From Rhodobacter sp. (GTDB lineage Bacteria > Pseudomonadota > Alphaproteobacteria > Rhodobacterales > Rhodobacteraceae), in contig PNNE01000419.1 of the NCBI GenBank assembly GCA_013824055.1, positions 1-6,102 of the forward strand: a stretch of DNA of 6,102 bases, written 5' to 3'. Under the pieces are notes generated by a model. That model worked only from the letters and a program-made list of their open reading frames with translations, was not told the DNA's origin and did no database searches. Shown in pieces: positions 1-6,102 of the stretch; the first letter of the stretch is position 1; the number at the start of each line of letters is the position of its first letter. A program made the position numbers and the translations under genes.

Positions 1-3000
1 TCCTCCAGCGGCACGCCGTATTGCAGGCCGACCGAGACCGCGATGGCGAAGTTGTTCATCATCGCCCGGAAGCCGGCACCTTCCTTGTGCATGTCGATGA
101 AGATCTCGCCCAAGCTGCCGTCCTGGTATTCGCCGGTGCGCAAGTACACCTTGTGGCCGCCGACGATGGCCTTCTGGGTATAGCCCTTGCGACGCTCGGG
201 CAGCTTTTCGCGGTTGGAGCGGACGATTTCCTTGATGATCACCTTTTCGATGATCTTCTCGGCGATCACCGTGGCCTTTTCCATCGTGGAGCCGTTGGTC
301 AGGATCTCTTCGGCGTCCTCGTCATCCTCGATCAGCGCGGAGGCCAGCGGCTGCGAAAGCTTGGAGCCGTCGCGGTAAAGCGCGTTGGCCTTGATGCCGA
401 GCGAGTGGGAAAGCTCGTAGGCCGCCAGCGTTTCGGCGATGGTGGCGTTGTTCGGCATGTTGATCGTCTTCGAGATCGCGCCCGAGATGAAGCTTTGGGC
501 CGCGGCCATCATGGTGATGTGGCTGTTGACGCTGAGGAAGCGCTTGCCGGTCTTGCCGCAGGGGTTGGCACAGTCGAAGACGCTGTAGTGTTCGGGCTTC
601 AGGTGCGGGGCGCCTTCCAGGGTCATCGTGCCGCAGACATGGTCGTTGGCAGCGTCGATCTGCGCCTTGGTGAAGCCGAGGTGGCGCAGAAGGTCGAAGG
701 TCGGGTCGTTCAGTTTCTCCTCGGGGATGCCGAGGGTGCCCTTGCAGAAATCGACGCCCAGGGTCCACTGGTTGAAGACGAACTTGATGTCGAAGGCCGA
801 CGGCAGTGCGGCCTCGATCTTCTCGATCTCGCGCGGGCCGAAACCGTGGCCGATCAGCGAGGTGTGGTTGATCGCGGGCGCTTGCCCCAGCGAGCCGTGG
901 CCGACGGCATGGGCGACGATTTCCGCCGCTTGCGCCGTGGAGTAGCCGAGGGTTTCAAGCGCCGCCGGGACCGACTGGTTGATGATCTTGAAGTAGCCGC
1001 CGCCGGCCAGCTTCTTGAACTTCACCAGGGCGAAGTCGGGCTCGATGCCGGTGGTGTCGCAGTCCATCACGAGGCCGATGGTGCCGGTGGGCGCGATCAC
1101 CGTGGTCTGGGCGTTGCGGTAGCCGTGCGCCTCGCCAAGGCGCAGCGCTTCGTCCCAGGCGGATTTCGCAAGCGCGACAAGGCTTTGGTCCGGGCAGTTC
1201 ACCTGGTCAAGGGCGACGGCGGGGACGTTCAGGCCCTCATAAGCCGTCCCGTGGGCGGCGGCGCGGTGGTTGCGGATGACGCGCAGCATGTGGTCGCGGT
1301 TGCGCGCATAGCCCGAGAACGGCCCCAGTTCCTTGGCCATCTCGGCGCTGGTGGCATAGGCGACGCCGGTCATGATCGCGGTCAGGGCACCGCAAAGCGC
1401 GCGGCCTTCGTCCGAGTCGTAGCCGAGGCCCATGTTCATCAGCAGGCCGCCGATGTTGGCATAGCCAAGGCCGAGGGTGCGGAAGTCGTAGCTGCGCTGC
1501 GCAATCTCCTGGCTTGGGAACTGCGCCATCATCACCGAGATTTCCAGGGTGATCGTCCAGAGCCGGGTGGCGTGGACATAGGCCTCGGCGTCGAACCTGG
1601 CCCCGTGCTGAAAGGTCAGCAGGTTCATCGAGGCCAGGTTGCAGGCGGTGTCGTCGAGGAACATGTATTCCGAGCAGGGGTTGGAGCCGCGGATCGCGCC
1701 GTCCTCGGGGCAGGTGTGCCAGGCGTTCACCGTGTCGTGGAACTGGATGCCCGGGTCGGCGCAGGCCCAGGCGGCGTGGCCGATCTGGTCCCAAAGCTCA
1801 CGCGCCGAGACGGTCTTGGCGACGCGGCCGTCGGTGCGGCGGATCAGCTCCCACGGCTTGTCATCCCTGACCGCGCGCAGGAAGGCGTCGGTGACGCGGA
1901 CCGAGTTGTTGGAGTTCTGGCCGGAGACGGAGATGTAGGCCTCGCTGTCCCAGTCGGTGTCGTAGGTGGGAAATTCGATCGAGGTGAAGCCCTGCCGCGC
2001 GTATTGCAGGATGCGGTTGGTGTAGGTGTCGGGGATCATCGCCTTCTTGGCGGCGCGGAGCGCGGCCTTGAGGGCCGGGTTCAGGGCCGGATCGGTGGCG
2101 CCGTCCATCCTCGCAGCCGCACTCGAACCAGTGGCGTTCGGCTGCTCGACATCCCAGGACTTGATCGCGGCAAAGATGTCGTTCAGGCGGGCCGAGTGCA
2201 CCTTGGAGCCAGCCACCAGCGAGGCGACCTTCTGTTCCTCGATCACCTTCCAGTTGATGAAATCCTCGACATCGGGGTGATCCATGTCGATGATGACCAT
2301 CTTGGCGGCGCGGCGGGTGGTGCCGCCCGACTTGATGGCACCGGCAGCGCGGTCGCCGATTTTCAGAAAGCCCATCAGGCCCGAGGACTTGCCGCCACCC
2401 GACAGCTTTTCCCCTTCCCCGCGCAGCGAGGAGAAGTTGGTGCCGGTGCCGGAACCGTATTTGAACAGACGCGCCTCGCGGACCCAGAGGTCCATGATGC
2501 CGCCGTCGCCGACCAGGTCATCCTTGACCGACTGGATGAAGCAGGCGTGCGGCTGGGGGTGTTCGTAGGCGCTGGTCGATTTCGTCAGGGTGCCGGTCTT
2601 GTGGTCGACATAGAAGTGGCCCTGGCTGGGGCCGTCGATGCCGTAGGCCCAATGCAGGCCGGTGTTGAACCACTGCGGGCTGTTCGGGGCGGCCATCTGC
2701 CGGGCCAGCATGAAGCGCATCTCGTCATAATAGGCGCGGGCGTCGGCTTCGGTGGTGAAATAGCCGCCCTTCCAGCCCCAATAGGCCCAGGCGCCGGCGA
2801 GGCGGTCGAAGACCTGCTTGGCCGAGGTCTCTCCAACGATGCGCTGGTCTTCGGGCAGTTGGGCCAGCGCGTCCTGGTCGGGGATCGAGCGCCACAGGAA
2901 TTCCGGCACGCCCTTTTCCTTGACGCGCTTCAGAACGGCCGGAACGCCCGCCTTGCGGAAATACTTCTGGGCGAGCACGTCAGAGGCGACCTGGCTCCAG

Positions 3001-3137
3001 GCCTCGGGCACCTCGACGGCCTCGTTGCGGAAGACGACCTTGCCGTCCGGGTTGCGGATTTCCGAGGTGGTGATGGCGAAGGCCATGGCCCCATAGGCGC
3101 CGGTGGCTTCGGTGGTGAACTTCCGCTCGATCTTCAT
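1..3137 (-). CDS. nrdJ: Adenosylcobalamin-dependent (class II) ribonucleotide reductase NrdJ, C-terminus cut by window edge
   Basis: This enzyme reduces ribonucleotides to deoxyribonucleotides in the cytoplasm, using a thiyl radical generated with adenosylcobalamin instead of a separate radical subunit. The minus frame is open for 1045 complete codons from ATG 3137-3135. Visible motifs are NSPQWFNTG (from residue 152), a redox cysteine in HACFIQ (C199), the GSGTGTNFSS loop (from 228), NPCSEY (486-491), ACNLASMNL (C499) and PTGTIG (683-688). By analogy with E. coli class I N437/C439/E441, NPCSE supplies N486, the thiyl C488 and E490. C199 and C499 match the reducible pair C225/C462. C856 and C860 form a DCANPCG motif. 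From about residue 982, RRKGYTQKA onward resembles the conserved C-terminal TSCPD-like domain of long NrdJ proteins. Full-length relatives are about 1200 residues, so roughly 150, including the expected C-terminal cysteine motif, are off the window. The start is supported by an AAGGAG site 9 nt upstream. No frameshift is seen. Confidence 0.96.
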   Translation of the reverse strand, partial: MKIERKFTTEATGAYGAMAFAITTSEIRNPDGKVVFRNEAVEVPEAWSQVASDVLAQKYFRKAGVPAVLKRVKEKGVPEFLWRSIPDQDALAQLPEDQRIVGETSAKQVFDRLAGAWAYWGWKGGYFTTEADARAYYDEMRFMLARQMAAPNSPQWFNTGLHWAYGIDGPSQGHFYVDHKTGTLTKSTSAYEHPQPHACFIQSVKDDLVGDGGIMDLWVREARLFKYGSGTGTNFSSLRGEGEKLSGGGKSSGLMGFLKIGDRAAGAIKSGGTTRRAAKMVIIDMDHPDVEDFINWKVIEEQKVASLVAGSKVHSARLNDIFAAIKSWDVEQPNATGSSAAARMDGATDPALNPALKAALRAAKKAMIPDTYTNRILQYARQGFTSIEFPTYDTDWDSEAYISVSGQNSNNSVRVTDAFLRAVRDDKPWELIRRTDGRVAKTVSARELWDQIGHAAWACADPGIQFHDTVNAWHTCPEDGAIRGSNPCSEYMFLDDTACNLASMNLLTFQHGARFDAEAYVHATRLWTITLEISVMMAQFPSQEIAQRSYDFRTLGLGYANIGGLLMNMGLGYDSDEGRALCGALTAIMTGVAYATSAEMAKELGPFSGYARNRDHMLRVIRNHRAAAHGTAYEGLNVPAVALDQVNCPDQSLVALAKSAWDEALRLGEAHGYRNAQTTVIAPTGTIGLVMDCDTTGIEPDFALVKFKKLAGGGYFKIINQSVPAALETLGYSTAQAAEIVAHAVGHGSLGQAPAINHTSLIGHGFGPREIEKIEAALPSAFDIKFVFNQWTLGVDFCKGTLGIPEEKLNDPTFDLLRHLGFTKAQIDAANDHVCGTMTLEGAPHLKPEHYSVFDCANPCGKTGKRFLSVNSHITMMAAAQSFISGAISKTINMPNNATIAETLAAYELSHSLGIKANALYRDGSKLSQPLASALIEDDEDAEEILTNGSTMEKATVIAEKIIEKVIIKEIVRSNREKLPERRKGYTQKAIVGGHKVYLRTGEYQDGSLGEIFIDMHKEGAGFRAMMNNFAIAVSVGLQYGVPLE

Positions 3138-3146
3138 GCCCCTGAT

Positions 3147-3152
3147 CTCCTT
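3147..3152 (-). promoter_or_regulatory. Ribosome binding site of nrdJ
   Basis: On the minus strand the sequence reads AAGGAG inside AAAAAGGAGA, followed by 9 nt and then the ATG at 3137-3135. It is a near-perfect Shine-Dalgarno site and fixes the nrdJ start, whose first residues are MKIERKFTTE. Confidence 0.85.
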
Positions 3153-3264
3153 TTTGCGCCCTGAAACGAGCGTTGGTTCTGTCAAATCGCAAGGGACCCG
3201 CCTCTGCGCCGCCGCAACAGACAAAACCGATCCTGTCCTGACGGTGAGCGCCGCCAGGAGGGTC

Positions 3265-3282
3265 GCATCCCGATTTGGATGC
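3265..3282 (-). other. Small inverted repeat in the nrdJ leader
   Basis: GCATCC and GGATGC form a perfect 6-bp inverted repeat around a 6-nt loop. It lies about 130 nt upstream of the nrdJ start, inside the predicted untranslated leader. No run of T follows it on the minus strand, so it does not look like an attenuator terminator. The stem is short and could be chance. I assign it no function. Confidence 0.3.
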
Positions 3283-3315
3283 CCTTTGTGTGGATCGTCT
3301 TGCCTGCCTGCGGCG

Positions 3316-3331
3316 GCACTAGATTTAGTGG
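3316..3331 (-). promoter_or_regulatory. NrdR box (operator) over the nrdJ -10 region
   Basis: The 16-mer contains the palindrome CACTA-GATT-TAGTG. It matches 12 of 16 positions of the published NrdR consensus acaCwAtATaTwGtgt, as I recall it, including all six fully conserved core positions. NrdR is the ATP/dATP-sensing repressor of ribonucleotide reductase genes. The site overlaps the predicted -10 of nrdJ, so binding should block transcription. A second, weaker site lies 31 bp upstream, as expected for paired boxes. Confidence 0.78.
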
Positions 3332-3352
3332 TGTCCCCTGCCGCTTTGTCAA
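3323..3352 (-). promoter_or_regulatory. Predicted sigma-70-type promoter of nrdJ
   Basis: The minus strand carries a perfect TTGACA (-35) at 3352-3347 and, 18 bp on, CTAAAT (3328-3323) as a poor -10 (3 of 6 matches to TATAAT). Promoters with a strong -35 and a weak -10 are common in Rhodobacterales. Transcription would begin near 3316 and leave a leader of about 180 nt. The two NrdR-type sites overlap these elements, which supports the placement. A second TTGACA at 3185-3180 has no -10 at usual spacing. Confidence 0.55.
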
Positions 3353-3362
3353 ATTGTCGTAA
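3347..3362 (-). promoter_or_regulatory. Possible second, degenerate NrdR box over the -35
   Basis: Read on the minus strand this 16-mer matches only 7 of 16 NrdR consensus positions, but 5 of the 6 core ones. Its centre (3354.5) is 31 bp from that of the strong box (3323.5), leaving a 15-bp linker. That is about three helical turns, the arrangement known for paired NrdR boxes. It overlaps the TTGACA. On sequence alone it would be weak; position is its main support. Confidence 0.45.
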
Positions 3363-3615
3363 TCTTCGGGGTCAGGCAACGAGAATATTTCATGTTGCAG
3401 CAGATTTTCGGCTTGACGTTTTTTCGGCCACATTCCCCTGCCGATCGTGGGAAAGTCGCCGATTGCACGCGGGGATTGTGGACAAATTTGGGGACAGTCT
3501 TCGCGTAGTTTGTGAAGAGCGCCGGATTTTCCAGCCCTCCGGCCTGCTTGGCGCACGGCGTTCACCAATCCACAGGGCCGTCCGGATTGTCACAAGAACG
3601 ATTCCCTGGACGCCA
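3363..3615. other. Intergenic region with no recognisable gene
   Basis: Frames here that are open over short distances give arginine- and proline-rich translations with no family resemblance and no convincing ribosome site. The stretch is less GC-rich than the flanking genes. It contains an 8-bp direct repeat TTTTCGGC (3405-3412 and 3421-3428) and a DnaA-box-like TTGTCCACA on the minus strand (3485-3477, one mismatch to TTATCCACA). No tRNA, rRNA or riboswitch was recognised. It lies upstream of the nrdJ promoter and may hold further regulatory sites. Confidence 0.5.
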
Positions 3616-3641
3616 GGTCAGGCTGCCGGGTCAGGCTGCCG
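3616..3641. repeat. Perfect 13-bp tandem duplication at the 3' end of the transporter remnant
   Basis: GGTCAGGCTGCCG occurs twice head to tail (3616-3628 and 3629-3641) with no mismatch. The minus-strand stop codon TGA of the transporter remnant (3633-3631) lies in the second copy and is repeated 13 bp on. Replication slippage is the simplest origin. No function is evident. Confidence 0.8.
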
Positions 3642-3771
3642 GGGCGACCGGCCGGTTCATCAGCACGATCCCGGCCGCAACCAGAACGGCAGCACCAAGA
3701 ATCGGCAGGCCCAGGGTTTCGCCGAAAAGGACGGCTCCCAGAAGCAGGACGAGGATCGGGGTCACACGGTC
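3631..3771 (-). pseudogene. C-terminal remnant of an EamA/DMT-family transporter
   Basis: On the minus strand an open frame ends at TGA 3633-3631. Its last 40-odd residues read as the end of a drug/metabolite transporter: VTPILVLLLGAVLFGE is a membrane helix ending in the LFGE signature, then comes GAAVLVAAGIVLMNRP, a second helix with a charged cytoplasmic end. That is helices 9-10 of a 10-helix protein of about 300 residues; nothing before them is present. The frame can be extended to an ATG at 3804, giving 57 residues, but that added stretch is not transporter-like and overlaps the neighbouring remnant on the other strand. A broken gene is the best reading. A functional two-helix protein is unlikely. 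The sequence is not a close copy of the C-terminus of the intact transporter at 4000-4899. Confidence 0.65.
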
Positions 3772-3775
3772 GGAG

Positions 3776-3943
3776 CCGGCCGGGCTGGAGCCGCAGGTCC
3801 ACATGGTGTCGGTGATGCCGATCGACCTGGATTCACGCGCCGATGCGGATTACCTGCACCAGCTTGCCCGCGCGCCGGACCTGGCGCCGGACGAGGTCAA
3901 CGCGATGCAGGACAAGGCGGGCACGCCGCGGCTTTGTCGCTGA
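3776..3943 (+). pseudogene. C-terminal remnant of a DUF533/TerB-like (YebE-type) protein
   Basis: The plus frame ending at TGA 3941-3943 contains VSVMPIDLDSRADADYLHQL, then LARAPDLAPDEVNAM. This follows the C-terminal pattern that I recall for Rhodobacterales DUF533 / tellurite-resistance-TerB-like inner-membrane proteins (S-V-M-x-I-D-L-D, then A-E-A-x-Y-L-x-x-L-A). Family proteins are usually around 200 residues or more with a glycine-rich N-terminal half; only about 55 residues remain. Departures such as P in ARAPDL, where leucine is usual, and the end TPRLCR suggest relaxed selection. The frame is open upstream but reads antisense to the transporter remnant, so the homology stops near 3776. 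An ATG at 3815 would give only 42 residues. Family assignment is moderate; that it is truncated is more certain. Confidence 0.55.
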
Positions 3944-3987
3944 GGTTTTCTTTCACCGGGGGGCGGTGTAGGCCTTCGGGGTCCCTT

Positions 3988-3992
3988 GGGAG
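3988..3992 (+). promoter_or_regulatory. Ribosome binding site deciding the transporter start
   Basis: GGGAG sits 7 nt before ATG 4000. The frame is open far upstream, back to about 3103, so length alone does not fix the start. This site, and the fact that transporter-like sequence begins just after 4000, do. Confidence 0.65.
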
Positions 3993-3999
3993 AGACCGC

Positions 4000-4899
4000 A
4001 TGACCCCCGCGACGCAGGCGGCTGACAACACGCGCGCGGCGCTGCTGATGGTCGGCTCGATGGCGTTCTTCGCTGTCGAGGATCTGTTCCTGAAACGCTC
4101 GGCCGAGGCCTTGCCGCCCGGTCAGGTGCTGGCCTTGACCGGGGCGGCGGGGGCCTGCGTCTTCTGGGCGCTGGCGGCGGGGCAGCGGCAGCCGGTTCTT
4201 TCGCGGGAGGCGCTGCGCGGCATGGCGCTGGTGCGCACCTTGGCCGAGGCCGGAGCGGCGATGCTGTATATCGTGGCGCTGGCACTGGCGCCGCTGACCA
4301 TGACCTCGGCGCTGTTGCAGGCTTCGCCCCTGGTCGTCGTGGCGGGGGCGGCGCTGTTTCTGGGGGAAAAGGTCGGCTGGCGGCGCTGGGTGTCGATCCT
4401 GGTCGGGTTCGCGGGGGTGCTGGTGATCCTGAAGCCCTGGGATGCGGCGTTTGATCCGACCGGGCTTCTGACCGTGGCTTGCGTGGTGCTGCTGGCCGTG
4501 CGGGACCTGGCGACCCGGGTGATGCCCCGGCGGATCGGGACGTTCCAGGTCGCGACCTGGGCCTATCTGGGGCTGGTCCCGGCCGGGACGGCGCTGATGG
4601 CGGGGATGGGGCAGAGCTTTGTCGCGCCGACGCCCGGGCAATGGGCGGGGCTGGGGGGTGCGCTGGTCTCGGGGTTGTTCGGGTACTACGCGGTTGTCGC
4701 GGCGATGCGGCTGGGAGAAGTGTCGGTCGTGGCCCCGTTCCGCTATACCCGGCTGGTCTTTGCGATGGGGATCGCGGTGGTCTTCCTGGGCGAACGGCCC
4801 GAGGGATCGACGCTGCTGGGTGCGGCGCTGGTGGTGGGCTCGGGGCTTTACGCCTTTGCCCGGGAACGGTCGCGGAAACGCGCTTCCCCTGTGGCGTAA
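4000..4899 (+). CDS. EamA/RhaT-like drug/metabolite transporter (DMT) family permease
   Basis: This is a 299-residue inner-membrane protein of the usual DMT length. It shows two EamA repeats with about ten predicted helices, roughly at residues 13-31, 41-60, 73-92, 96-121, 129-145, 155-170, 183-202, 216-236, 242-262 and 271-287. Each repeat ends its fourth helix with the family signature, LGEK (121-124) and LGER (263-266). The basic tail ARERSRKRASPVA fits a cytoplasmic C-terminus by the positive-inside rule. Family members export or import small metabolites such as amino acids, nucleosides or purines. The substrate cannot be read from the sequence and no symbol is justified. Translation upstream of 4000 in this frame is arginine-rich non-transporter sequence, so the longer open frame is rejected. 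eno begins 51 bp downstream on the same strand with no terminator between, so cotranscription is possible. The upstream neighbour is a remnant of a different DMT protein on the opposite strand. Confidence 0.92.
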   Translation: MTPATQAADNTRAALLMVGSMAFFAVEDLFLKRSAEALPPGQVLALTGAAGACVFWALAAGQRQPVLSREALRGMALVRTLAEAGAAMLYIVALALAPLTMTSALLQASPLVVVAGAALFLGEKVGWRRWVSILVGFAGVLVILKPWDAAFDPTGLLTVACVVLLAVRDLATRVMPRRIGTFQVATWAYLGLVPAGTALMAGMGQSFVAPTPGQWAGLGGALVSGLFGYYAVVAAMRLGEVSVVAPFRYTRLVFAMGIAVVFLGERPEGSTLLGAALVVGSGLYAFARERSRKRASPVA

Positions 4900-4950
4900 G
4901 GCGGGGTAAACGGGCGGTCGAGAGCACCCATTCGGCCTTGAGGTATCCCC

Positions 4951-6102
4951 ATGAGCACGATCATCGACATTCACGCCCGCGAAATCCTGGACAGCCGGGG
5001 CAACCCGACGGTCGAGGTGGACGTCACCCTGGAGGACGGCTCGATGGGCCGTGCCGCGGTGCCTTCGGGGGCCTCCACCGGCGCGCATGAGGCGAACGAG
5101 CGGCGCGACGGCGATGCCGGGCGCTACAAGGGCAAGGGCGTGCTGGAGGCCGTGGCGGCGGTCAACGGCGAGCTGGCCGAGGAACTGGTGGGGTTCGACG
5201 CGACCGAGCAGGTCGGCATCGACCGCACGATGATCGAGATGGACGGCACGCCGAACAAGTCCCGCCTTGGGGCGAACGCGATCCTGGGCGTGTCGCTGGC
5301 GGTGGCGAAGGCCGCGGCAGAGTTCACGGCGCAGCCCCTGTACCGCTATGTCGGCGGGACCAGCGCCCGCGTGCTGCCGGTGCCGATGATGAACATCATC
5401 AATGGCGGCGAACATGCCGACAACCCGATCGACATCCAGGAATTCATGATCATGCCGGTCGGCGCCCAGGACATCCGCGAGGCGGTGCGGATGGGGTCGG
5501 AAGTGTTCCACACCCTGAAGAAGGAGTTGTCGGCAGCCGGTCACAACACCAACGTCGGCGACGAGGGCGGCTTTGCGCCCAACCTGAATTCCGCCCGAGA
5601 CGCGCTTGATTTCATTCTGAAATCCATCGAGAAGGCCGGGTATCGTCCGGGGGAGGATATCTACCTCGCGCTGGACTGCGCGGCGACGGAATACTTCAAG
5701 GGCGGGCGCTACGAGATGACGGGCGAAGGCAAGAGCCTGTCGATCGAGGAGAATGTCGATTTCCTGGCGGGGCTGGCGGCGGACTACCCGATCATCAGCA
5801 TCGAGGACGGCTGTTCCGAGGATGACTGGGCGGGCTGGAAGCTGCTTGACCGACCGTCTGGGCGACAAAATCCAGCTGGTGGGCGACGACCTTTTCGTCA
5901 CCAACCCGCGCCGGCTGGCCGAGGGGATCAAGGCCGGGTGCGCGAATTCGATGCTGGTGAAAGTGAACCAGATCGGCACCCTGACCGAAACGCTGCAGGC
6001 CGTCGATATGGCGCACCGGGCGCGCTATACCAACGTCATGAGCCACCGGTCGGGCGAGACGGAAGATTACACGATCGCCGATCTGGCGGTGGCGACGAAC
6101 TG
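4951..6102 (+). CDS. eno: Enolase (phosphopyruvate hydratase), with a one-base frameshift and cut by window edge
   Basis: Enolase interconverts 2-phosphoglycerate and phosphoenolpyruvate in the cytoplasm. The start MSTIIDIHAREILDSRGNPT is typical, and GAGGT lies 6 nt before ATG 4951. Visible catalytic and metal-binding positions are H155 and E164 (GGEHADNPIDIQE), E205 (DEGGF), the magnesium ligands D242 (ALDC) and E285 (SIEDG) and, after frame correction, D313 (VGDDLF), K337 (LVKVNQ) and H365-R366-S367 (SHRSGE). At 5845-5849 the sequence CTTGACC should read CTGACC. One extra T (5846 or 5847) shifts codons from frame 4951 into the next frame from 5849. Left uncorrected, the frame runs on as non-enolase sequence (DRPSGRQNPAGG) without a stop to the window end. 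Correcting it gives 383 residues of an expected 425 or so. All active-site residues survive on both sides of the shift, so a sequencing error is more likely than true inactivation. Confidence 0.93.
   Translation, partial: MSTIIDIHAREILDSRGNPTVEVDVTLEDGSMGRAAVPSGASTGAHEANERRDGDAGRYKGKGVLEAVAAVNGELAEELVGFDATEQVGIDRTMIEMDGTPNKSRLGANAILGVSLAVAKAAAEFTAQPLYRYVGGTSARVLPVPMMNIINGGEHADNPIDIQEFMIMPVGAQDIREAVRMGSEVFHTLKKELSAAGHNTNVGDEGGFAPNLNSARDALDFILKSIEKAGYRPGEDIYLALDCAATEYFKGGRYEMTGEGKSLSIEENVDFLAGLAADYPIISIEDGCSEDDWAGWKLLDRPSGRQNPAGGRRPFRHQPAPAGRGDQGRVREFDAGESEPDRHPDRNAAGRRYGAPGALYQRHEPPVGRDGRLHDRRSGGGDEL

Noticed and set aside
21..3164. Plus-strand open frame of 1047 codons antisense to nrdJ
   Set aside because: It lies in exact codon register opposite nrdJ. 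It stays open only because nrdJ at high GC avoids TTA, CTA and TCA codons. The minus strand has full NrdJ homology and a strong ribosome site.
3138..3362. Cobalamin riboswitch upstream of the B12-dependent enzyme
   Set aside because: No B12-box-like core was recognised. These riboswitches usually act on B12 synthesis, B12 uptake or B12-independent isozymes, not on the B12-dependent reductase.
3182..3568. Minus-strand open frame of 128 codons upstream of nrdJ
   Set aside because: It covers the predicted nrdJ promoter and leader, has no recognisable domain and is basic, low-information sequence.
3954..3968. Hairpin CACCG-GGGGG-CGGTG after the DUF533-like remnant as a terminator
   Set aside because: The stem is only 5 bp and no T run follows it on either strand.
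3103..3999. Upstream extension of the transporter frame
   Set aside because: The frame is open but encodes non-transporter sequence, crosses the nrdJ start and its promoter and both remnants, and there is a good ribosome site for ATG 4000.
3953..4927. Minus-strand proline-rich open frame of 324 codons
   Set aside because: Its composition (Pro/Ala/Arg/Ser) is typical of the antisense of a GC-rich membrane-protein gene, here the transporter.
3850..5979. Minus-strand open frame of 709 codons
   Set aside because: It is antisense to the transporter and enolase, both of which have clear homology and starts. The translation is rich in arginine, histidine and proline with no family resemblance.

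Overview
The window is high-GC DNA that reads as an alphaproteobacterial chromosome, most likely of the order Rhodobacterales (Rhodobacter/Paracoccus-like). This placement is inferred from how the NrdJ and enolase sequences read and from the codon bias. It rests on recalled family patterns, not on a search.

Layout. Positions 1-3137 (minus strand) hold most of nrdJ, the adenosylcobalamin-dependent class II ribonucleotide reductase; its C-terminal end lies beyond the window. Upstream of it, at about 3138-3362, is a leader of roughly 180 nt and a promoter. The promoter carries a good NrdR box over the -10 region and a weak second one over the -35, 31 bp apart centre to centre. Positions 3363-3615 contain no gene that I can recognise. 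At 3631-3943 two gene remnants stand back to back. One is the C-terminus of an EamA-type transporter on the minus strand. The other is the C-terminus of a DUF533/TerB-like (YebE-type) protein on the plus strand. Both lack their 5' parts. An intact EamA/DMT-family transporter follows on the plus strand (4000-4899). Enolase (eno) starts 51 bp after it at 4951 and runs off the right edge. The eno reading frame carries a one-base insertion near 5846-5847.

How they work together. nrdJ (deoxyribonucleotide supply) and eno (lower glycolysis) are core housekeeping genes. The transporter may share a transcript with eno, since they lie on the same strand, the gap is short and no terminator is visible. 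Its substrate cannot be read from the sequence. I see no sign of a novel multi-gene system, phage, IS element or CRISPR array. The points most worth a second look are the back-to-back remnants, the NrdR-type control of nrdJ and the enolase frameshift.
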